Notes: generated by a model from the sequence alone, not told the origin. 50,100 nt of DNA from Hymenobacter rubripertinctus (GCF_003583925.1 NZ_QYCN01000011.1:891-50990); one strand, 5' to 3'; counted from the stretch's first letter, positions 32,185 through 41,437 are shown. Translations and numbers: made by a program.

Positions 32185-35100
32185 ATGAACAAACCCAACA
32201 AAGTACTCATCCTCGGTTCCGGCGCGCTGAAAATTGGCGAGGCCGGGGAGTTCGATTATTCCGGCTCGCAGGCCCTCAAGGCGCTGAAGGAGGAAGGCAT
32301 CCGCACCATCCTCATCAACCCCAACATTGCCACCGTGCAGACCTCCGACGGCATGGCCGACGACGTGTATTTCCTGCCCGTGACGCCCTACTTCGTGGAG
32401 GAAGTCATCAAAAAGGAGCAGCCCGACGGCATTCTGGTGGCCTTTGGCGGCCAGACGGCCCTGAACTGCGCTGTGGCTCTGTACCGGGCCGGCGTGTTTG
32501 AAAAGTATAACGTGCAGGTGCTGGGCACGCCCGTGCAGAGCATCATCGACACCGAGGACCGGGAGATTTTCAAGGTCAAGCTCGACCAGATTGGCGTGCT
32601 CTCGGCCCGCAGCGTAGCCTGCACCAGCATGGCCGAAGCCCTGGCCGCCGGCGAAACCATCGGCTTCCCCATCATTGTCCGGGCCGCGTTTGCGCTGGGT
32701 GGGCTAGGCAGCGGCTTCGCCAATAACATGGACGAATTGCAGGCCCTGGCCCGGCAGGCCTTCACGACTTCAGACCAGATTCTGGTGGAAGAATCCTTGA
32801 AGGGCTGGAAGGAAGTGGAGTACGAAGTGGTGCGCGACCAGTTTGATAACTGCATCACGGTCTGCAACATGGAGAACTTCGACCCCATCGGCATCCACAC
32901 CGGCGAGAGCATCGTGGTGGCCCCGTCGCAGACGCTCAGCAACCGCGAGTACCACAAGCTGCGCAGCATCGGCATCCAGACCATCCGGCACCTGGGCATC
33001 GTGGGCGAGTGCAACATTCAGTACGCCCTCGACCCGGTTTCGGAGGATTACCGGGTGATTGAGGTGAATGCCCGCCTCTCGCGCTCATCGGCGCTGGCCT
33101 CGAAAGCCACGGGCTACCCACTGGCCTTCGTGGCCGCCAAGCTGAGCCTGGGCTACTCGCTGGCCGAGCTGAAAAACAGCGTCACGCAAACCACCTCCGC
33201 CTTTTTCGAGCCCGCCCTCGACTACGTGGTGGTGAAGCTGCCGCGCTGGGACCTGGGCAAATTCTCGGGCGTGAACCGGAACATTGGCAGCGCCATGAAG
33301 AGCGTGGGCGAGGTGATGGCCATTGGCAAAACGTTCGAGGAAGCCATCCAAAAGGGCCTGCGCATGCTCGATACCGGCAAGCGCGGCTTCGTAGCCAACC
33401 GGCCCGAAAACGTGGACCAAGACACCATCGACCAGCTCCTGAGCGAGCCGAACGAGGAGCGCATCTTCGCCATCAACAACGCCTTTGAGGCCGGCTACTC
33501 GCTGGAGCAGGTGCACCAGCTCACGCGCATCGACCACTGGTTTTTGCAGCGCCTGTTCAATATTTTTGAGCTGGGCCAGCAGCTGGCCGCCGGCCGCGCC
33601 AACGGCCTCGATGGCTTGGAAACCAAGCTGTTGCGCGAAGTCAAGAAAGCCGGATTCTCAGACCAGCAGATTGCCGTGCAGCTGCTGGGCGAAGGCGACG
33701 TGAAGGCCGACGAGCTGCGCGTGCGCGCCCGCCGCAAGGCCCTGGGCGTGCTGCCCGTGGTGAAGCAGATTGACACGCTGGCCGCCGAGTTTCCGGCCAA
33801 AACCAACTACCTCTACACCACCTACCACGGCACCGAAAACGACCTGGACCGCGAAACCGCGAAGTCCATCGTGGTGCTGGGCTCGGGCGTGTACCGCATC
33901 GGCTCGTCGGTCGAGTTCGACTGGTGCGGCGTGCAGGCCGTGCAAACGGCCGCCGAGGAGGGCTACAAAACCATCCTCATCAACTACAACCCCGAAACCG
34001 TTTCGACCGACTACGACGTGAGCGACCGGCTCTACTTCGAGGAGCTGAGCTTCGAGCGGGTGATGGACATTCTGGATTTCGAGCAGCCCGGCGGCGTGAT
34101 TCTGAGCACCGGCGGCCAGATTCCCAACAACTTAGCCATGCGCCTCGAAGAAGCCCACGCGCCCATTCTGGGCACCACGGCGGCGCACATCGACGAGGCC
34201 GAGAACCGCCACAAGTTCAGCCGCATCATGGACGAGCTGGGCATTGCCCAGCCCCGCTGGAAGGAGCTGACCTCGCTGGAAACCATGCACGGGTTCGTGC
34301 GGGAAGTGGGCTACCCGGTGCTCATCCGGCCGAGCTACGTGCTGTCGGGCGCGGCCATGAACGTGGTTTCCAACGCCTTCGAGCTGGAAGAATTCCTGAA
34401 AGCGGCCAAGGAAGTCAGCGCCGAATACCCGGTGGTGGTGTCTGAATTCATGCAGGAAGCCAAGGAAATTGAGCTGGACGCGGTGGCCGATAAGGGCGAA
34501 ATTGTGAGCTACGCCATTTCCGAGCACGTCGAGTTTGCCGGCGTGCACTCCGGCGACGCCACCATGTACTACCCGCCCCAGCGGGTGTACGTGGGCACCA
34601 TCCGCAAGCTCAAAATCATTGCCGAAAAGGTGGCCCGCCGCTACGAAATCAGCGGTCCGTTCAACATTCAGTTCCTGGAAAAAAACGGGGCCATCAGCGT
34701 GATTGAGTGCAACCTGCGCGCCTCGCGCAGCTACCCCTTCGTGTCGAAAATCTCGGGCAACAACCTCATCAAAAAGGCCACCCAGGTGCTGCTGGGCAAG
34801 GAAGTAACGCGCGACGAGAGCGAGCGAATCTACGACCTGCCCTTCGTGGGCGTGAAGGCCCCGCAGTTCTCCTTCACCCGCCTGCCCGGCGCCGACCCGG
34901 TGCTGCGCGTCGACATGGTGAGCACCGGCGAAGTCGGCTGCCTGGGCGACACCGCCGAGGAAGCCCTCCTAAAATCGATGCTGAGCGTGGGCTACAAAAT
35001 CCCCGCGAAAACGGTGCTCATTTCCGGCGGCCCCATCCAATCGAAAGTGGCGCTGCTCTCCGCCACCGGGCTGCTGGTGAAGCGCGGCTACCAGCTGTAC

Positions 35101-35415
35101 GCCACGCAGGGCACGCACCACTTTTTCGCCGAAAACAGCATCCCCAGCTCGTTGCTTTACTGGCCCGACGACGCGCAGGAGCCCAACGTGCTGACGTATC
35201 TGAAGGAAAAGAAAATCGACCTGGTCATCAACATCCCCAAAAACCTGTCGAAAGGCGAGCTGGACAACGACTACCGAATCCGCCGCACGGCCGTGGATTC
35301 CGGCATCGGGTTGCTGACGAATGCGCGGCTGGCCAAGGCGTTCATCCGCGCCTTCTGCACGTTGGAGATGGAGGACTTGAAGATTAAGAGCTGGAACGAG
35401 TATCGGGCGATGTAG
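32185..35415 (+). CDS. carB: Carbamoyl-phosphate synthase large subunit
   Basis: The 1076-residue enzyme makes carbamoyl phosphate from bicarbonate, ammonia and two ATP, feeding ArgF' and pyrimidine synthesis. It has the usual duplicated layout. Each half begins with a preATP-grasp domain (VLILGSGALKIGEAGEFDYSG; VVLGSGVYRIGSSVEFDWCG) followed by an ATP-grasp domain (HTGESIVVAPSQTLS; HSGDATMYYPPQ). A C-terminal MGS-type allosteric domain follows, with KRGYQLYATQGTHHFF. Length is normal. The region between carB and argF' holds an AT-rich lipoprotein gene. Confidence 0.96.
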   Translation: MNKPNKVLILGSGALKIGEAGEFDYSGSQALKALKEEGIRTILINPNIATVQTSDGMADDVYFLPVTPYFVEEVIKKEQPDGILVAFGGQTALNCAVALYRAGVFEKYNVQVLGTPVQSIIDTEDREIFKVKLDQIGVLSARSVACTSMAEALAAGETIGFPIIVRAAFALGGLGSGFANNMDELQALARQAFTTSDQILVEESLKGWKEVEYEVVRDQFDNCITVCNMENFDPIGIHTGESIVVAPSQTLSNREYHKLRSIGIQTIRHLGIVGECNIQYALDPVSEDYRVIEVNARLSRSSALASKATGYPLAFVAAKLSLGYSLAELKNSVTQTTSAFFEPALDYVVVKLPRWDLGKFSGVNRNIGSAMKSVGEVMAIGKTFEEAIQKGLRMLDTGKRGFVANRPENVDQDTIDQLLSEPNEERIFAINNAFEAGYSLEQVHQLTRIDHWFLQRLFNIFELGQQLAAGRANGLDGLETKLLREVKKAGFSDQQIAVQLLGEGDVKADELRVRARRKALGVLPVVKQIDTLAAEFPAKTNYLYTTYHGTENDLDRETAKSIVVLGSGVYRIGSSVEFDWCGVQAVQTAAEEGYKTILINYNPETVSTDYDVSDRLYFEELSFERVMDILDFEQPGGVILSTGGQIPNNLAMRLEEAHAPILGTTAAHIDEAENRHKFSRIMDELGIAQPRWKELTSLETMHGFVREVGYPVLIRPSYVLSGAAMNVVSNAFELEEFLKAAKEVSAEYPVVVSEFMQEAKEIELDAVADKGEIVSYAISEHVEFAGVHSGDATMYYPPQRVYVGTIRKLKIIAEKVARRYEISGPFNIQFLEKNGAISVIECNLRASRSYPFVSKISGNNLIKKATQVLLGKEVTRDESERIYDLPFVGVKAPQFSFTRLPGADPVLRVDMVSTGEVGCLGDTAEEALLKSMLSVGYKIPAKTVLISGGPIQSKVALLSATGLLVKRGYQLYATQGTHHFFAENSIPSSLLYWPDDAQEPNVLTYLKEKKIDLVINIPKNLSKGELDNDYRIRRTAVDSGIGLLTNARLAKAFIRAFCTLEMEDLKIKSWNEYRAM

Positions 35416-35501
35416 AGACGTATAGTTGCGTCTCAATTTTTGAACTTACCGGACCGTTGGAAACTATTGCTTCGGGACTATCTACTTGTAAAAGACGTGT
35501 C

Positions 35502-35996
35502 ATGAAAACAAGCGCCTTCAAGCTTCTACTGTTTTTGTGTGCTGGCGTTATATCATGTAGTTCTGACAATGATGCTCTGCAAGAATCCTTTGTCAACCCC
35601 CATATAACGAAGTATGTGAAAGGTTACATAAAGGCGACGCAGTTGGAGTACACACCTGGGATAAGTGATTCACTTGAGTTTATCACAGTCTCGATTGAGG
35701 ATTCATTGGTTTCGATTGCCAGTGCTGAACCCGATTTTGAAAGAACAAAAATGGTAGGCGCGGAGCGCATAGACGGCATTCCAATCTACTTTATAGGGAC
35801 ACCAAATCCACAGTTGTACAAACCGGGCAAGCAAACACTTAAAATTCCATTGCAGCCCAAGCAAGTTCAACGAGCGGGCGCACCGCCACCACCGCCACCG
35901 CCCGGTTTCAACTTTGAACTTTGGCAATTGGTCTTTCGGGATGGTGAGTTGATAAGTTACTCTCCTAAAGACCGTATTGATAAATATACCCGATGA
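35502..35996 (+). CDS. AT-rich lipoprotein between carB and argF'
   Basis: The 164-residue product has a type II signal peptide (MKTSAFKLLLFLCAGVISC, Cys19) followed by SSDNDA. Near the C-terminus is a run of prolines (APPPPPPPGFNFELWQLVF). No family is recognised. The ATG at 35502 is preferred because it gives the signal peptide; an upstream in-frame ATG (35457) would not. Composition is AT-rich compared with carB and argF', again suggesting insertion into the arginine series. Confidence 0.6.
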   Translation: MKTSAFKLLLFLCAGVISCSSDNDALQESFVNPHITKYVKGYIKATQLEYTPGISDSLEFITVSIEDSLVSIASAEPDFERTKMVGAERIDGIPIYFIGTPNPQLYKPGKQTLKIPLQPKQVQRAGAPPPPPPPGFNFELWQLVFRDGELISYSPKDRIDKYTR

Positions 35997-36038
35997 GCAG
36001 TCTTCCAATAGGGAGTAATGCCTCATACTACACTAGCC

Positions 36039-36983
36039 ATGAAAAACTTCACCTCCTTCGCCGATGCGGGCGACTACAAAGCCCTGTTGCAGCAGGCCCT
36101 CGAAATCAAAGCCAACCCGTTTGGCTATCAGGAAGTCGGGCGCAACAAAACCGTCGGGCTCATCTTCTTCAACCCCAGCTTGCGCACCCGGCTTAGCTCG
36201 GTGAAGGCGGCCTACAACCTCGGGGCCCAGGTGTGGGTGCTGAATGCCGGCACCGACTCGTGGACGCTGGAAACGGCCGATGGTGCCGTGATGGACGGCT
36301 CGACCCAGGAGCACATCAAGGAGGCCATTGCCGTAATGAGCCAGTACTGCGATGTGCTGGGCGTGCGCACCTTCCCCACGCTGACGGACCGGGAGGCCGA
36401 TTACGGCGAAGTCTTCTTCAACAAGATTCTCAGCTACGCCACGGTGCCCGTCATCAGCCTCGAAAGTGCCACGCTGCACCCGCTGCAAAGCTTCACCGAC
36501 CTGCTGACGGTGGCCGAAACCAAGCGCACCGAGCGCGTGAAAGTGGTGCTCACCTGGGCCCCGCACGTGCGCGCGCTGCCCCAATGCGTGCCCAACTCGT
36601 TCTGCGACTGGTTCTCGGCCATCGACTGGGTGGACCTAGTCATCACCCACCCCGAAGGCTACGAGCTGGACCCACGCTTCACCCGCGGGGCCCGCATCGA
36701 ATACGACCAGCACAAGGCCTTAGCCGGTGCCGACTTCGTGCAGGCCAAAAACTGGAGCAGCTATTACGACTACGGCCAGGTGCTGAGCACCGACCCCGAC
36801 TGGATGCTGACGCCCGCCCACATGGCCCTCACCAACGACGCCAAATTTCTGCACTGCCTGCCCGTACGCCGCAACGTGGAGGTGTCGGATGCCGTGCTCG
36901 ATTCGCCTAACTCGCTCATCATCCAGGAAGCCGGCAACCGTACGTTTGCTATGCAAACCGTGCTGCACGAGCTGCTGAAGTAA
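36039..36983 (+). CDS. argF': N-acylornithine carbamoyltransferase (ArgF')
   Basis: The 314-residue enzyme belongs to the acetyl/succinylornithine branch of transcarbamylases. It carries FFNPSLRTRLS (SLRTR instead of STRTR), EYDQHKALAGADF, HPLQSF and HCLPVRRN. It transfers carbamoyl to an N-acylated ornithine, made by ArgD. The residue known to set acyl specificity (Pro90 in the Bacteroides succinylornithine enzyme, Glu92 in the Xanthomonas acetylornithine enzyme) is Gln90 here (DGSTQEH; codon 36306-36308). The ATG at 36039 aligns with family starts; an upstream ATG at 36018 adds seven residues. Confidence 0.93.
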   Translation: MKNFTSFADAGDYKALLQQALEIKANPFGYQEVGRNKTVGLIFFNPSLRTRLSSVKAAYNLGAQVWVLNAGTDSWTLETADGAVMDGSTQEHIKEAIAVMSQYCDVLGVRTFPTLTDREADYGEVFFNKILSYATVPVISLESATLHPLQSFTDLLTVAETKRTERVKVVLTWAPHVRALPQCVPNSFCDWFSAIDWVDLVITHPEGYELDPRFTRGARIEYDQHKALAGADFVQAKNWSSYYDYGQVLSTDPDWMLTPAHMALTNDAKFLHCLPVRRNVEVSDAVLDSPNSLIIQEAGNRTFAMQTVLHELLK

Positions 36984-37003
36984 TTCAGTATCCAGTTGGC
37001 ATC

Positions 37004-37087
37004 AGGAGTCCCAGGGCTGAAGCCCTGGGCTAGTCAGCGGTTCGGTTCGTGCGCTAAATAGCCCAGGGCTTCAGCCCTGGGACTCCT
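37004..37087. repeat. 29-bp perfect inverted repeat of CCAGGGCTGAAGCCCTGG type
   Basis: The arms at 37004-37032 and 37059-37087 are exact complements. Each contains CCAGGGCTGAAGCCCTGG, itself a hairpin. It lies between convergent argF' and dinB genes and may act as a bidirectional terminator. Confidence 0.8.
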
Positions 37088-37089
37088 GC

Positions 37090-38169
37090 TCACAACGCCA
37101 ACCCCAGCTGCTGGCCTACCAAGTCCTCCTGGCTTTCGAGGTTCGAGAGCGTGAGGCCCAGCAGGCGCACGCCCTGGGGCACGGGCAGTTGGGCCAGGAG
37201 CAGTTCCCGGGCGAGGCGCTCGGCCTGGTCGCGGTGCTGGAGAGGGGCAAAGAGAGTGCGGCTGCGCGTGATTTGCTGGAAGTCGGTGAACTTGATTTTG
37301 AGCGTGAGCGTGCGGCCGCGCACGCCCAGGCGCTCGGCGTGGCCCCAGGTGGTGTCGAGGCAGGGGAGGAGGCGGACCCAGAGGTCGTCGTAGGCCGTCA
37401 GGTCGTGCTCAAAGGTGGTTTCGGAGCCGATGGACTTGCGGATACGGTCGGGGCGGACGGGGCGCGGGTCCTGGGCGCGGGCGATGAGGTAGTAGTGCCC
37501 GCCGGCCTTGCCGAAATGCTGGCGCAAAAAGGCTTCCGACTGCTGCCGTAAATCGAGGCCCGAGAAGATGCCGAGCTGGTTGAGCCGGGCCGCCGTGGCC
37601 GGGCCGATGCCGTGAAACTCGCCCACCCGTAGCTTTTCTACGAACGCCAGCCCCTGCTCGGGCCGGATGACGAACTGGCCGTTGGGCTTGCGGTAATCGG
37701 AGGCCAGCTTGGCCAGAAACTTATTGTAGCTGATGCCCGCCGAGGCCGTGAGCTGGGTTTGGCGCAGGATGTCGGCCCGGATTTGCCGGGCCACTTCGCT
37801 GGCCAGGGGCAGGCCCTTGAGGTTCTCCGTCACATCGAGGTAGGCCTCATCCAAAGAAAGCGGCTCGATCAGGGGCGTGTACTCGGCGAAAATGGCCCGG
37901 ATCTGCCGCGACACGTCCTTGTACACCTCAAAACGCGGCTTCACGAACACCAGCTCGGGGCATTTGCGCAAAGCTGTAGCCGAGGGCATGGCCGAGCGCA
38001 CCCCGAACCGGCGGGCTTCGTAGCTGGCCGCCGCCACCACGCCCCGGGCCCGGGAGCCACCCACCGCCACGGGCCGCCCGCGCAGCTCCGGGTGGTCGCG
38101 CTGCTCCACGGAGGCGTAGAACGCATCCATATCCAGGTGAATGATTTTGCGGTTGTCGGCGGATTCCAC
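37090..38169 (-). CDS. dinB: DNA polymerase IV (Y family)
   Basis: The translesion polymerase has IIHLDMDAFYASVEQ near the start (metal ligand D13, steric-gate region FY), SLDEAYLDVT (D107, E108) and the thumb/HhH segment VGEFHGIGPATAARLNQLGI, ending with a little-finger domain. With the GTG at 38169 the protein has 359 residues, a normal length. No ATG lies near this position, and the long open frame upstream overlaps the divergent gene at 38305. The C-terminus (VGQQLGLAL) resembles a beta-clamp-binding tail. It is probably part of DNA damage tolerance. Confidence 0.92.
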   Translation of the reverse strand: MESADNRKIIHLDMDAFYASVEQRDHPELRGRPVAVGGSRARGVVAAASYEARRFGVRSAMPSATALRKCPELVFVKPRFEVYKDVSRQIRAIFAEYTPLIEPLSLDEAYLDVTENLKGLPLASEVARQIRADILRQTQLTASAGISYNKFLAKLASDYRKPNGQFVIRPEQGLAFVEKLRVGEFHGIGPATAARLNQLGIFSGLDLRQQSEAFLRQHFGKAGGHYYLIARAQDPRPVRPDRIRKSIGSETTFEHDLTAYDDLWVRLLPCLDTTWGHAERLGVRGRTLTLKIKFTDFQQITRSRTLFAPLQHRDQAERLARELLLAQLPVPQGVRLLGLTLSNLESQEDLVGQQLGLAL

Positions 38170-38258
38170 GCCCAAATTTCGGTAAGTCGGGGCGGAAAAC
38201 CAGCGGTGGGTTTTGGCGAAACCAACCGGCCGCGTCAGTCGGCGGCTGGCCGGCCGGG

Positions 38259-38288
38259 TTGGGCTCTGCCCGGGCGGCCGTATCTTTG
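38259..38288 (+). promoter_or_regulatory. Promoter of the 38305 gene (TTGG-18-TATCTTTG)
   Basis: TTGG at 38259-38262 and TATCTTTG at 38281-38288, spaced by 18 bases, match the Bacteroidota -33/-7 pattern and lie 16 bases before the ATG at 38305. Confidence 0.65.
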
Positions 38289-38304
38289 GGTTCTGCCCGC
38301 CGCC

Positions 38305-38550
38305 ATGAACTACGCCGACTTCAAACAGCTGCACATGTACCGCCAGACGGAGCACCTGCGCCAGCACGGCCGGCTGCTGGCCGAGCGGCGGGAGGACAGC
38401 TTCCGCCTGCGCCTGTTCGCGGTAAGTGACTTCTACGCCGAGGAATGGTGCGCCTACGACAGTGAGCACATCCTGTTCATCCACCTGTTCCAGCACCAAA
38501 GCGGCCTGCGCGACTACCTGGACGCCATCCGCCTGCCCAAGGGTCTGTAA
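38305..38550 (+). CDS. Small conserved-looking protein of unknown function
   Basis: The 81-residue acidic/basic protein begins MNYADFKQLHMYRQTEHLRQ and ends HLFQHQSGLRDYLDAIRLPK. It is predicted soluble and mixed helix/strand, without signal peptide. A good promoter precedes it and its codon use is normal, so I consider it a real gene. It is divergent from dinB and 63 bases upstream of the glycosyltransferase gene. No function is proposed. Confidence 0.7.
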   Translation: MNYADFKQLHMYRQTEHLRQHGRLLAERREDSFRLRLFAVSDFYAEEWCAYDSEHILFIHLFQHQSGLRDYLDAIRLPKGL

Positions 38551-38613
38551 CCTTCCGGCCGGGCCAGAGCGCGTCTCCGGGCGACGGATATGGCGTATTT
38601 TCTATATTGGGGC

Positions 38614-40140
38614 ATGAAATCCCCGCGTGTGCTGCCGCTGCTGCTGGCCCTGGTCAAATTTGTTTCCGGCTACCTGCTCTCCAGCCCGGCCTACGAGCTG
38701 CACCGCGACGAATACCTCTACCTCAACTACGGCCGCCACTTAGCCTGGGGCTACCTGGAAGTGCCCCCGCTCACGGCCCTGCAAAGCTGGGTGACCCTGG
38801 CTTTGGGCGGCGACTGGTTCTGGGTGAAGTTCTGGCCCTTGCTCTGGGGCAGCCTTACGGTGTACGTAGTGGGGCGGGCGGTGCAGCGGCTGGGCGGCGG
38901 CCCCTGGGCGGTGGCGCTGGCGGGGCTGAGCTACCTGCTGGGGGCCTACGCCCGGCTCAACTTCCTGTTTCAGCCCAATTCCTTCGAGGTGCTGGCCTTC
39001 ACGGTGGTCTGCTACTGGCTGATTTGCTACCAGCAGCAGCCCGCGCCGCGCTGGCTCTACGCCATCGGGGCCGTGCTGGGGCTGGCCCTGCTCAACAAGT
39101 ATTCGGCCCTGTTTTTTATTCTGGCTTTGGTGGGGGCACTGCTGCTCACCCAGCGGCGCATACTGGCTACGCGCGCCTTCTGGGGCGGCGCGGCGCTGGC
39201 CCTGCTGCTGTGGCTGCCCAACCTGGCCTGGCAAATCAGCCACGGCCTGCCGGTGCGCCACCACATGGCCCTGCTCCACGATACCCAGCTGGTCAACGTG
39301 TCGGTGGGCGGGTTCTGGCAAAGCCAGCTGGTGATGAACCTGCCCAGCCTGTGGGTGTGGGTAGCCGGGCTGGTGGCCTTACTGCGGAGTCCCTACCGGG
39401 TGGTGGGACTGGTGTACGCCGGGGGGCTGCTGCTGCTCACCCTGCTGCACGGCAAGGACTACTACGCCCTCGGCTACTACCCGATTCTGCTGGCCGCCGG
39501 GGCCGCCTGGTGGGAGCAGTGGCTGCAAGCGCGGCCCCGCCTGGGCCGGGTTATGCGGCCGGCGCTGCTGTTGCTGCCCGTGCTGCTGAGCCTGCGCGTG
39601 CTGCCGCTGCTGTTCACCCTGGAGCCGCCCGCCCGCATGCTGGCCCTCGGGGCCCGTTTCGAGAAGCTGGGTGTGCTGCGCTGGGAAGACGGCCGCAACC
39701 ACCCCCTGCCCCAGGACTACGCCGATATGCTGGGCTGGCGCGAGCTGGCCGATAAAACCTGGACCGCCTATCAGGGCCTGCCCGCCGCCGCCCGGGGCCG
39801 CACCCTCATCCTGACGGCCAACTACGGCCAGGCCGGGGCCATCAACTACTACAACCGCCACCGCGCCCTGCCCCCGGCCAACAGCTTCAACGGCAGCTAC
39901 CTGTTCTGGCAGCCGGTGGCCCCGGCGCAGGGCTGGCAGTACATTCTGCTGATTGATGACGAGCCCGATGCCGACCTGGCCCATCATTTCCAGTCGTTGC
40001 GACGGGTGGGGGAGGTGCGCAACGCCTACGCCCGCGAGCGGGGCACGGTCATCCTGCTCGGCATCCACCCCGATGTGATTCTGCGCAACTACGCCCGGCA
40101 GGAACACCAGCGCCAGCTCGCCGAGTGGGGCCAGTTCTGA
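38614..40140 (+). CDS. GT39-like membrane glycosyltransferase (PMT_2/ArnT type)
   Basis: The 508-residue integral membrane protein has many hydrophobic helices through about residue 330 and a soluble C-terminal part. The first loop carries ELHRDEYLYLNYGRHLAWGYLEVPPL, the acidic pair typical of the catalytic loop in GT-C enzymes of the ArnT/PMT group. These transfer a sugar from a polyprenyl phosphate donor to protein or lipid on the outer face of the inner membrane. The acceptor cannot be told. The ATG at 38614 is chosen; one at 38590 is possible. The gene appears isolated and ends at a 48-bp inverted repeat. Confidence 0.85.
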   Translation: MKSPRVLPLLLALVKFVSGYLLSSPAYELHRDEYLYLNYGRHLAWGYLEVPPLTALQSWVTLALGGDWFWVKFWPLLWGSLTVYVVGRAVQRLGGGPWAVALAGLSYLLGAYARLNFLFQPNSFEVLAFTVVCYWLICYQQQPAPRWLYAIGAVLGLALLNKYSALFFILALVGALLLTQRRILATRAFWGGAALALLLWLPNLAWQISHGLPVRHHMALLHDTQLVNVSVGGFWQSQLVMNLPSLWVWVAGLVALLRSPYRVVGLVYAGGLLLLTLLHGKDYYALGYYPILLAAGAAWWEQWLQARPRLGRVMRPALLLLPVLLSLRVLPLLFTLEPPARMLALGARFEKLGVLRWEDGRNHPLPQDYADMLGWRELADKTWTAYQGLPAAARGRTLILTANYGQAGAINYYNRHRALPPANSFNGSYLFWQPVAPAQGWQYILLIDDEPDADLAHHFQSLRRVGEVRNAYARERGTVILLGIHPDVILRNYARQEHQRQLAEWGQF

Positions 40141-40153
40141 ACGGGTAGCGGAT

Positions 40154-40260
40154 AAGGCCGTCATTGCGAGCGGGGCCGAGGAATCTCGCGTGCTGACGTT
40201 GAGTTACTAGGGCAACGTCAGCACGCGAGATTCCTCGGCTCCGCTCGCAATGACGGCCTT
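40154..40260. repeat. 48-bp inverted repeat (47/48) between convergent genes
   Basis: The arms at 40154-40201 and 40213-40260 differ at one position around an 11-base loop and contain GTCATTGCGAGCGGGGCCGA. It ends with TTTCTTT, so a bidirectional terminator function is likely. Confidence 0.8.
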
Positions 40261-40297
40261 TCTTTATCCAATCAAACCAGCCAGACAGCCCAAGCCA

Positions 40298-40909
40298 CTA
40301 CTCACTTCCCGGGCGCTCTACGTCCACGATTTCATCTTTTTCCAGCATGATTTCCAGGTCGTAGCGGGTGAGTTCGAGCGCGTCGGGGGCGAAATTCTCG
40401 GGCCGGTTAAGCTCGCTGACTTTGGTCTGGTTGTCGATTTCGTAGTTGTTGGCCAGCAGCTTCACGGCGTTGCCGGCCACGTCCTGCACTTTCCAGAGCG
40501 AGTAGTGGCCGTTGCTGGTCCGCACGTGGTAGAGGTCGCCCCGGTGGGGCAGGGTGATGAACGATTGGTTGGCACGCTCGTCGTTGCTGTTGGCCACCAG
40601 CGCCCAGCCCAGGCCCACCACGGCCAGCAGCAGGCCCGCGAAATGCCACCACGGGGCGCGGCTTCGCTGCTTAAGCTCCCGCAGCGACTGCCGCAGCTGC
40701 GGGGCCATTTCCTTGGCCCCCACCACTTGCCCGCACTGCCTGCACTCCGAAGCCCCCGTTTTGCCGATCGGCAGTAGCGGCACCCAATACAGGTGGGCAT
40801 AGCGCCCGAACACGCTCATGCGCAGGCTGTCGGCGGCGGCGCAGGCCGGGCAAGACCCCTCTACGGGTTCCGTGAGCAGGTGAGATGTCTGATAGCCGTA
40901 GATAAGCAT
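40298..40909 (-). CDS. Zinc-ribbon protein with one membrane helix
   Basis: The 203-residue protein has CPAC (20-23) and CRQC (56-59), a four-cysteine zinc ribbon split by an aromatic loop (YAHLYWVPLLPIGKTG). A single membrane helix follows at about 90-106 (WWHFAGLLLAVVGLGWALVA). The C-terminal half, TLPHRGDLYHVRTSNGHYSLWKV and onward, should be a separate beta domain. No family name is recognised; the layout suggests a membrane-anchored adaptor. Confidence 0.7.
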   Translation of the reverse strand: MLIYGYQTSHLLTEPVEGSCPACAAADSLRMSVFGRYAHLYWVPLLPIGKTGASECRQCGQVVGAKEMAPQLRQSLRELKQRSRAPWWHFAGLLLAVVGLGWALVANSNDERANQSFITLPHRGDLYHVRTSNGHYSLWKVQDVAGNAVKLLANNYEIDNQTKVSELNRPENFAPDALELTRYDLEIMLEKDEIVDVERPGSE

Positions 40910-41035
40910 GCTATAGGCAGGGAAGTCGGCGGCCCGGCCACCGCGATGAATAGGAAATAGCTAGAAAGAGGTGCTAGTTAGCTTTTTCACCGCAAAAGTC
41001 GGTCAAAGCACCCGGGGCCGCTGGTGCGGCCGGCT

Positions 41036-41386
41036 TTATACGAATTGCTCCAGCTCCTGCAACAGCGTTTCGATGCGGCTGGCGTGGGCATCGAGGCGCT
41101 CCAGGCCGGCGCGCGACTCTTCCAGCTGGCCCCGCTGGTACTGGCGCACCAGGTCCTGGCCGGTCATGAGCATCTTTTGCAGCTCCAGCTCCAGGCGCTG
41201 GAAGTGGGGCGTGGTACCGTACTGGGGCTTGATAACGGCGTACAGCCATTCGCCCAGCGGGTTTTCCCGGATAGCGAACAGGCTGGGGTCGGGCTCGCGC
41301 ACCCCGTACAGCACGGAGCGCAGCCGCGACTTAAACAGCACCTGCTTGATGCGGGCCTGCTGGAAATCGAGGTTGGTCAGCTCCAT
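41036..41386 (-). CDS. CZB-like four-helix protein lacking the zinc ligands
   Basis: The 116-residue helical protein follows the chemoreceptor zinc-binding (CZB) layout: DFQQARIKQVLFKSRLRSVLYG, then NPLGEWLYAVIKPQYGTTPHFQRLELELQKM, then a C-terminal coil. The usual His of helix 1 is Gln/Val, the Cys before LGxW is absent (NPLGEW), and the two late His are replaced by hydrophobic or acidic residues. It therefore probably does not bind zinc as CZB does. It lies 51 bases after a PAS-only gene in the same direction, with a run of nine C residues just upstream of its start. Confidence 0.6.
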   Translation of the reverse strand: MELTNLDFQQARIKQVLFKSRLRSVLYGVREPDPSLFAIRENPLGEWLYAVIKPQYGTTPHFQRLELELQKMLMTGQDLVRQYQRGQLEESRAGLERLDAHASRIETLLQELEQFV

Positions 41387-41437
41387 GAGGGGGGGGGCGA
41401 AAACCGGGTGCCGCGTACGGACCCTGAACAGTAGAGC

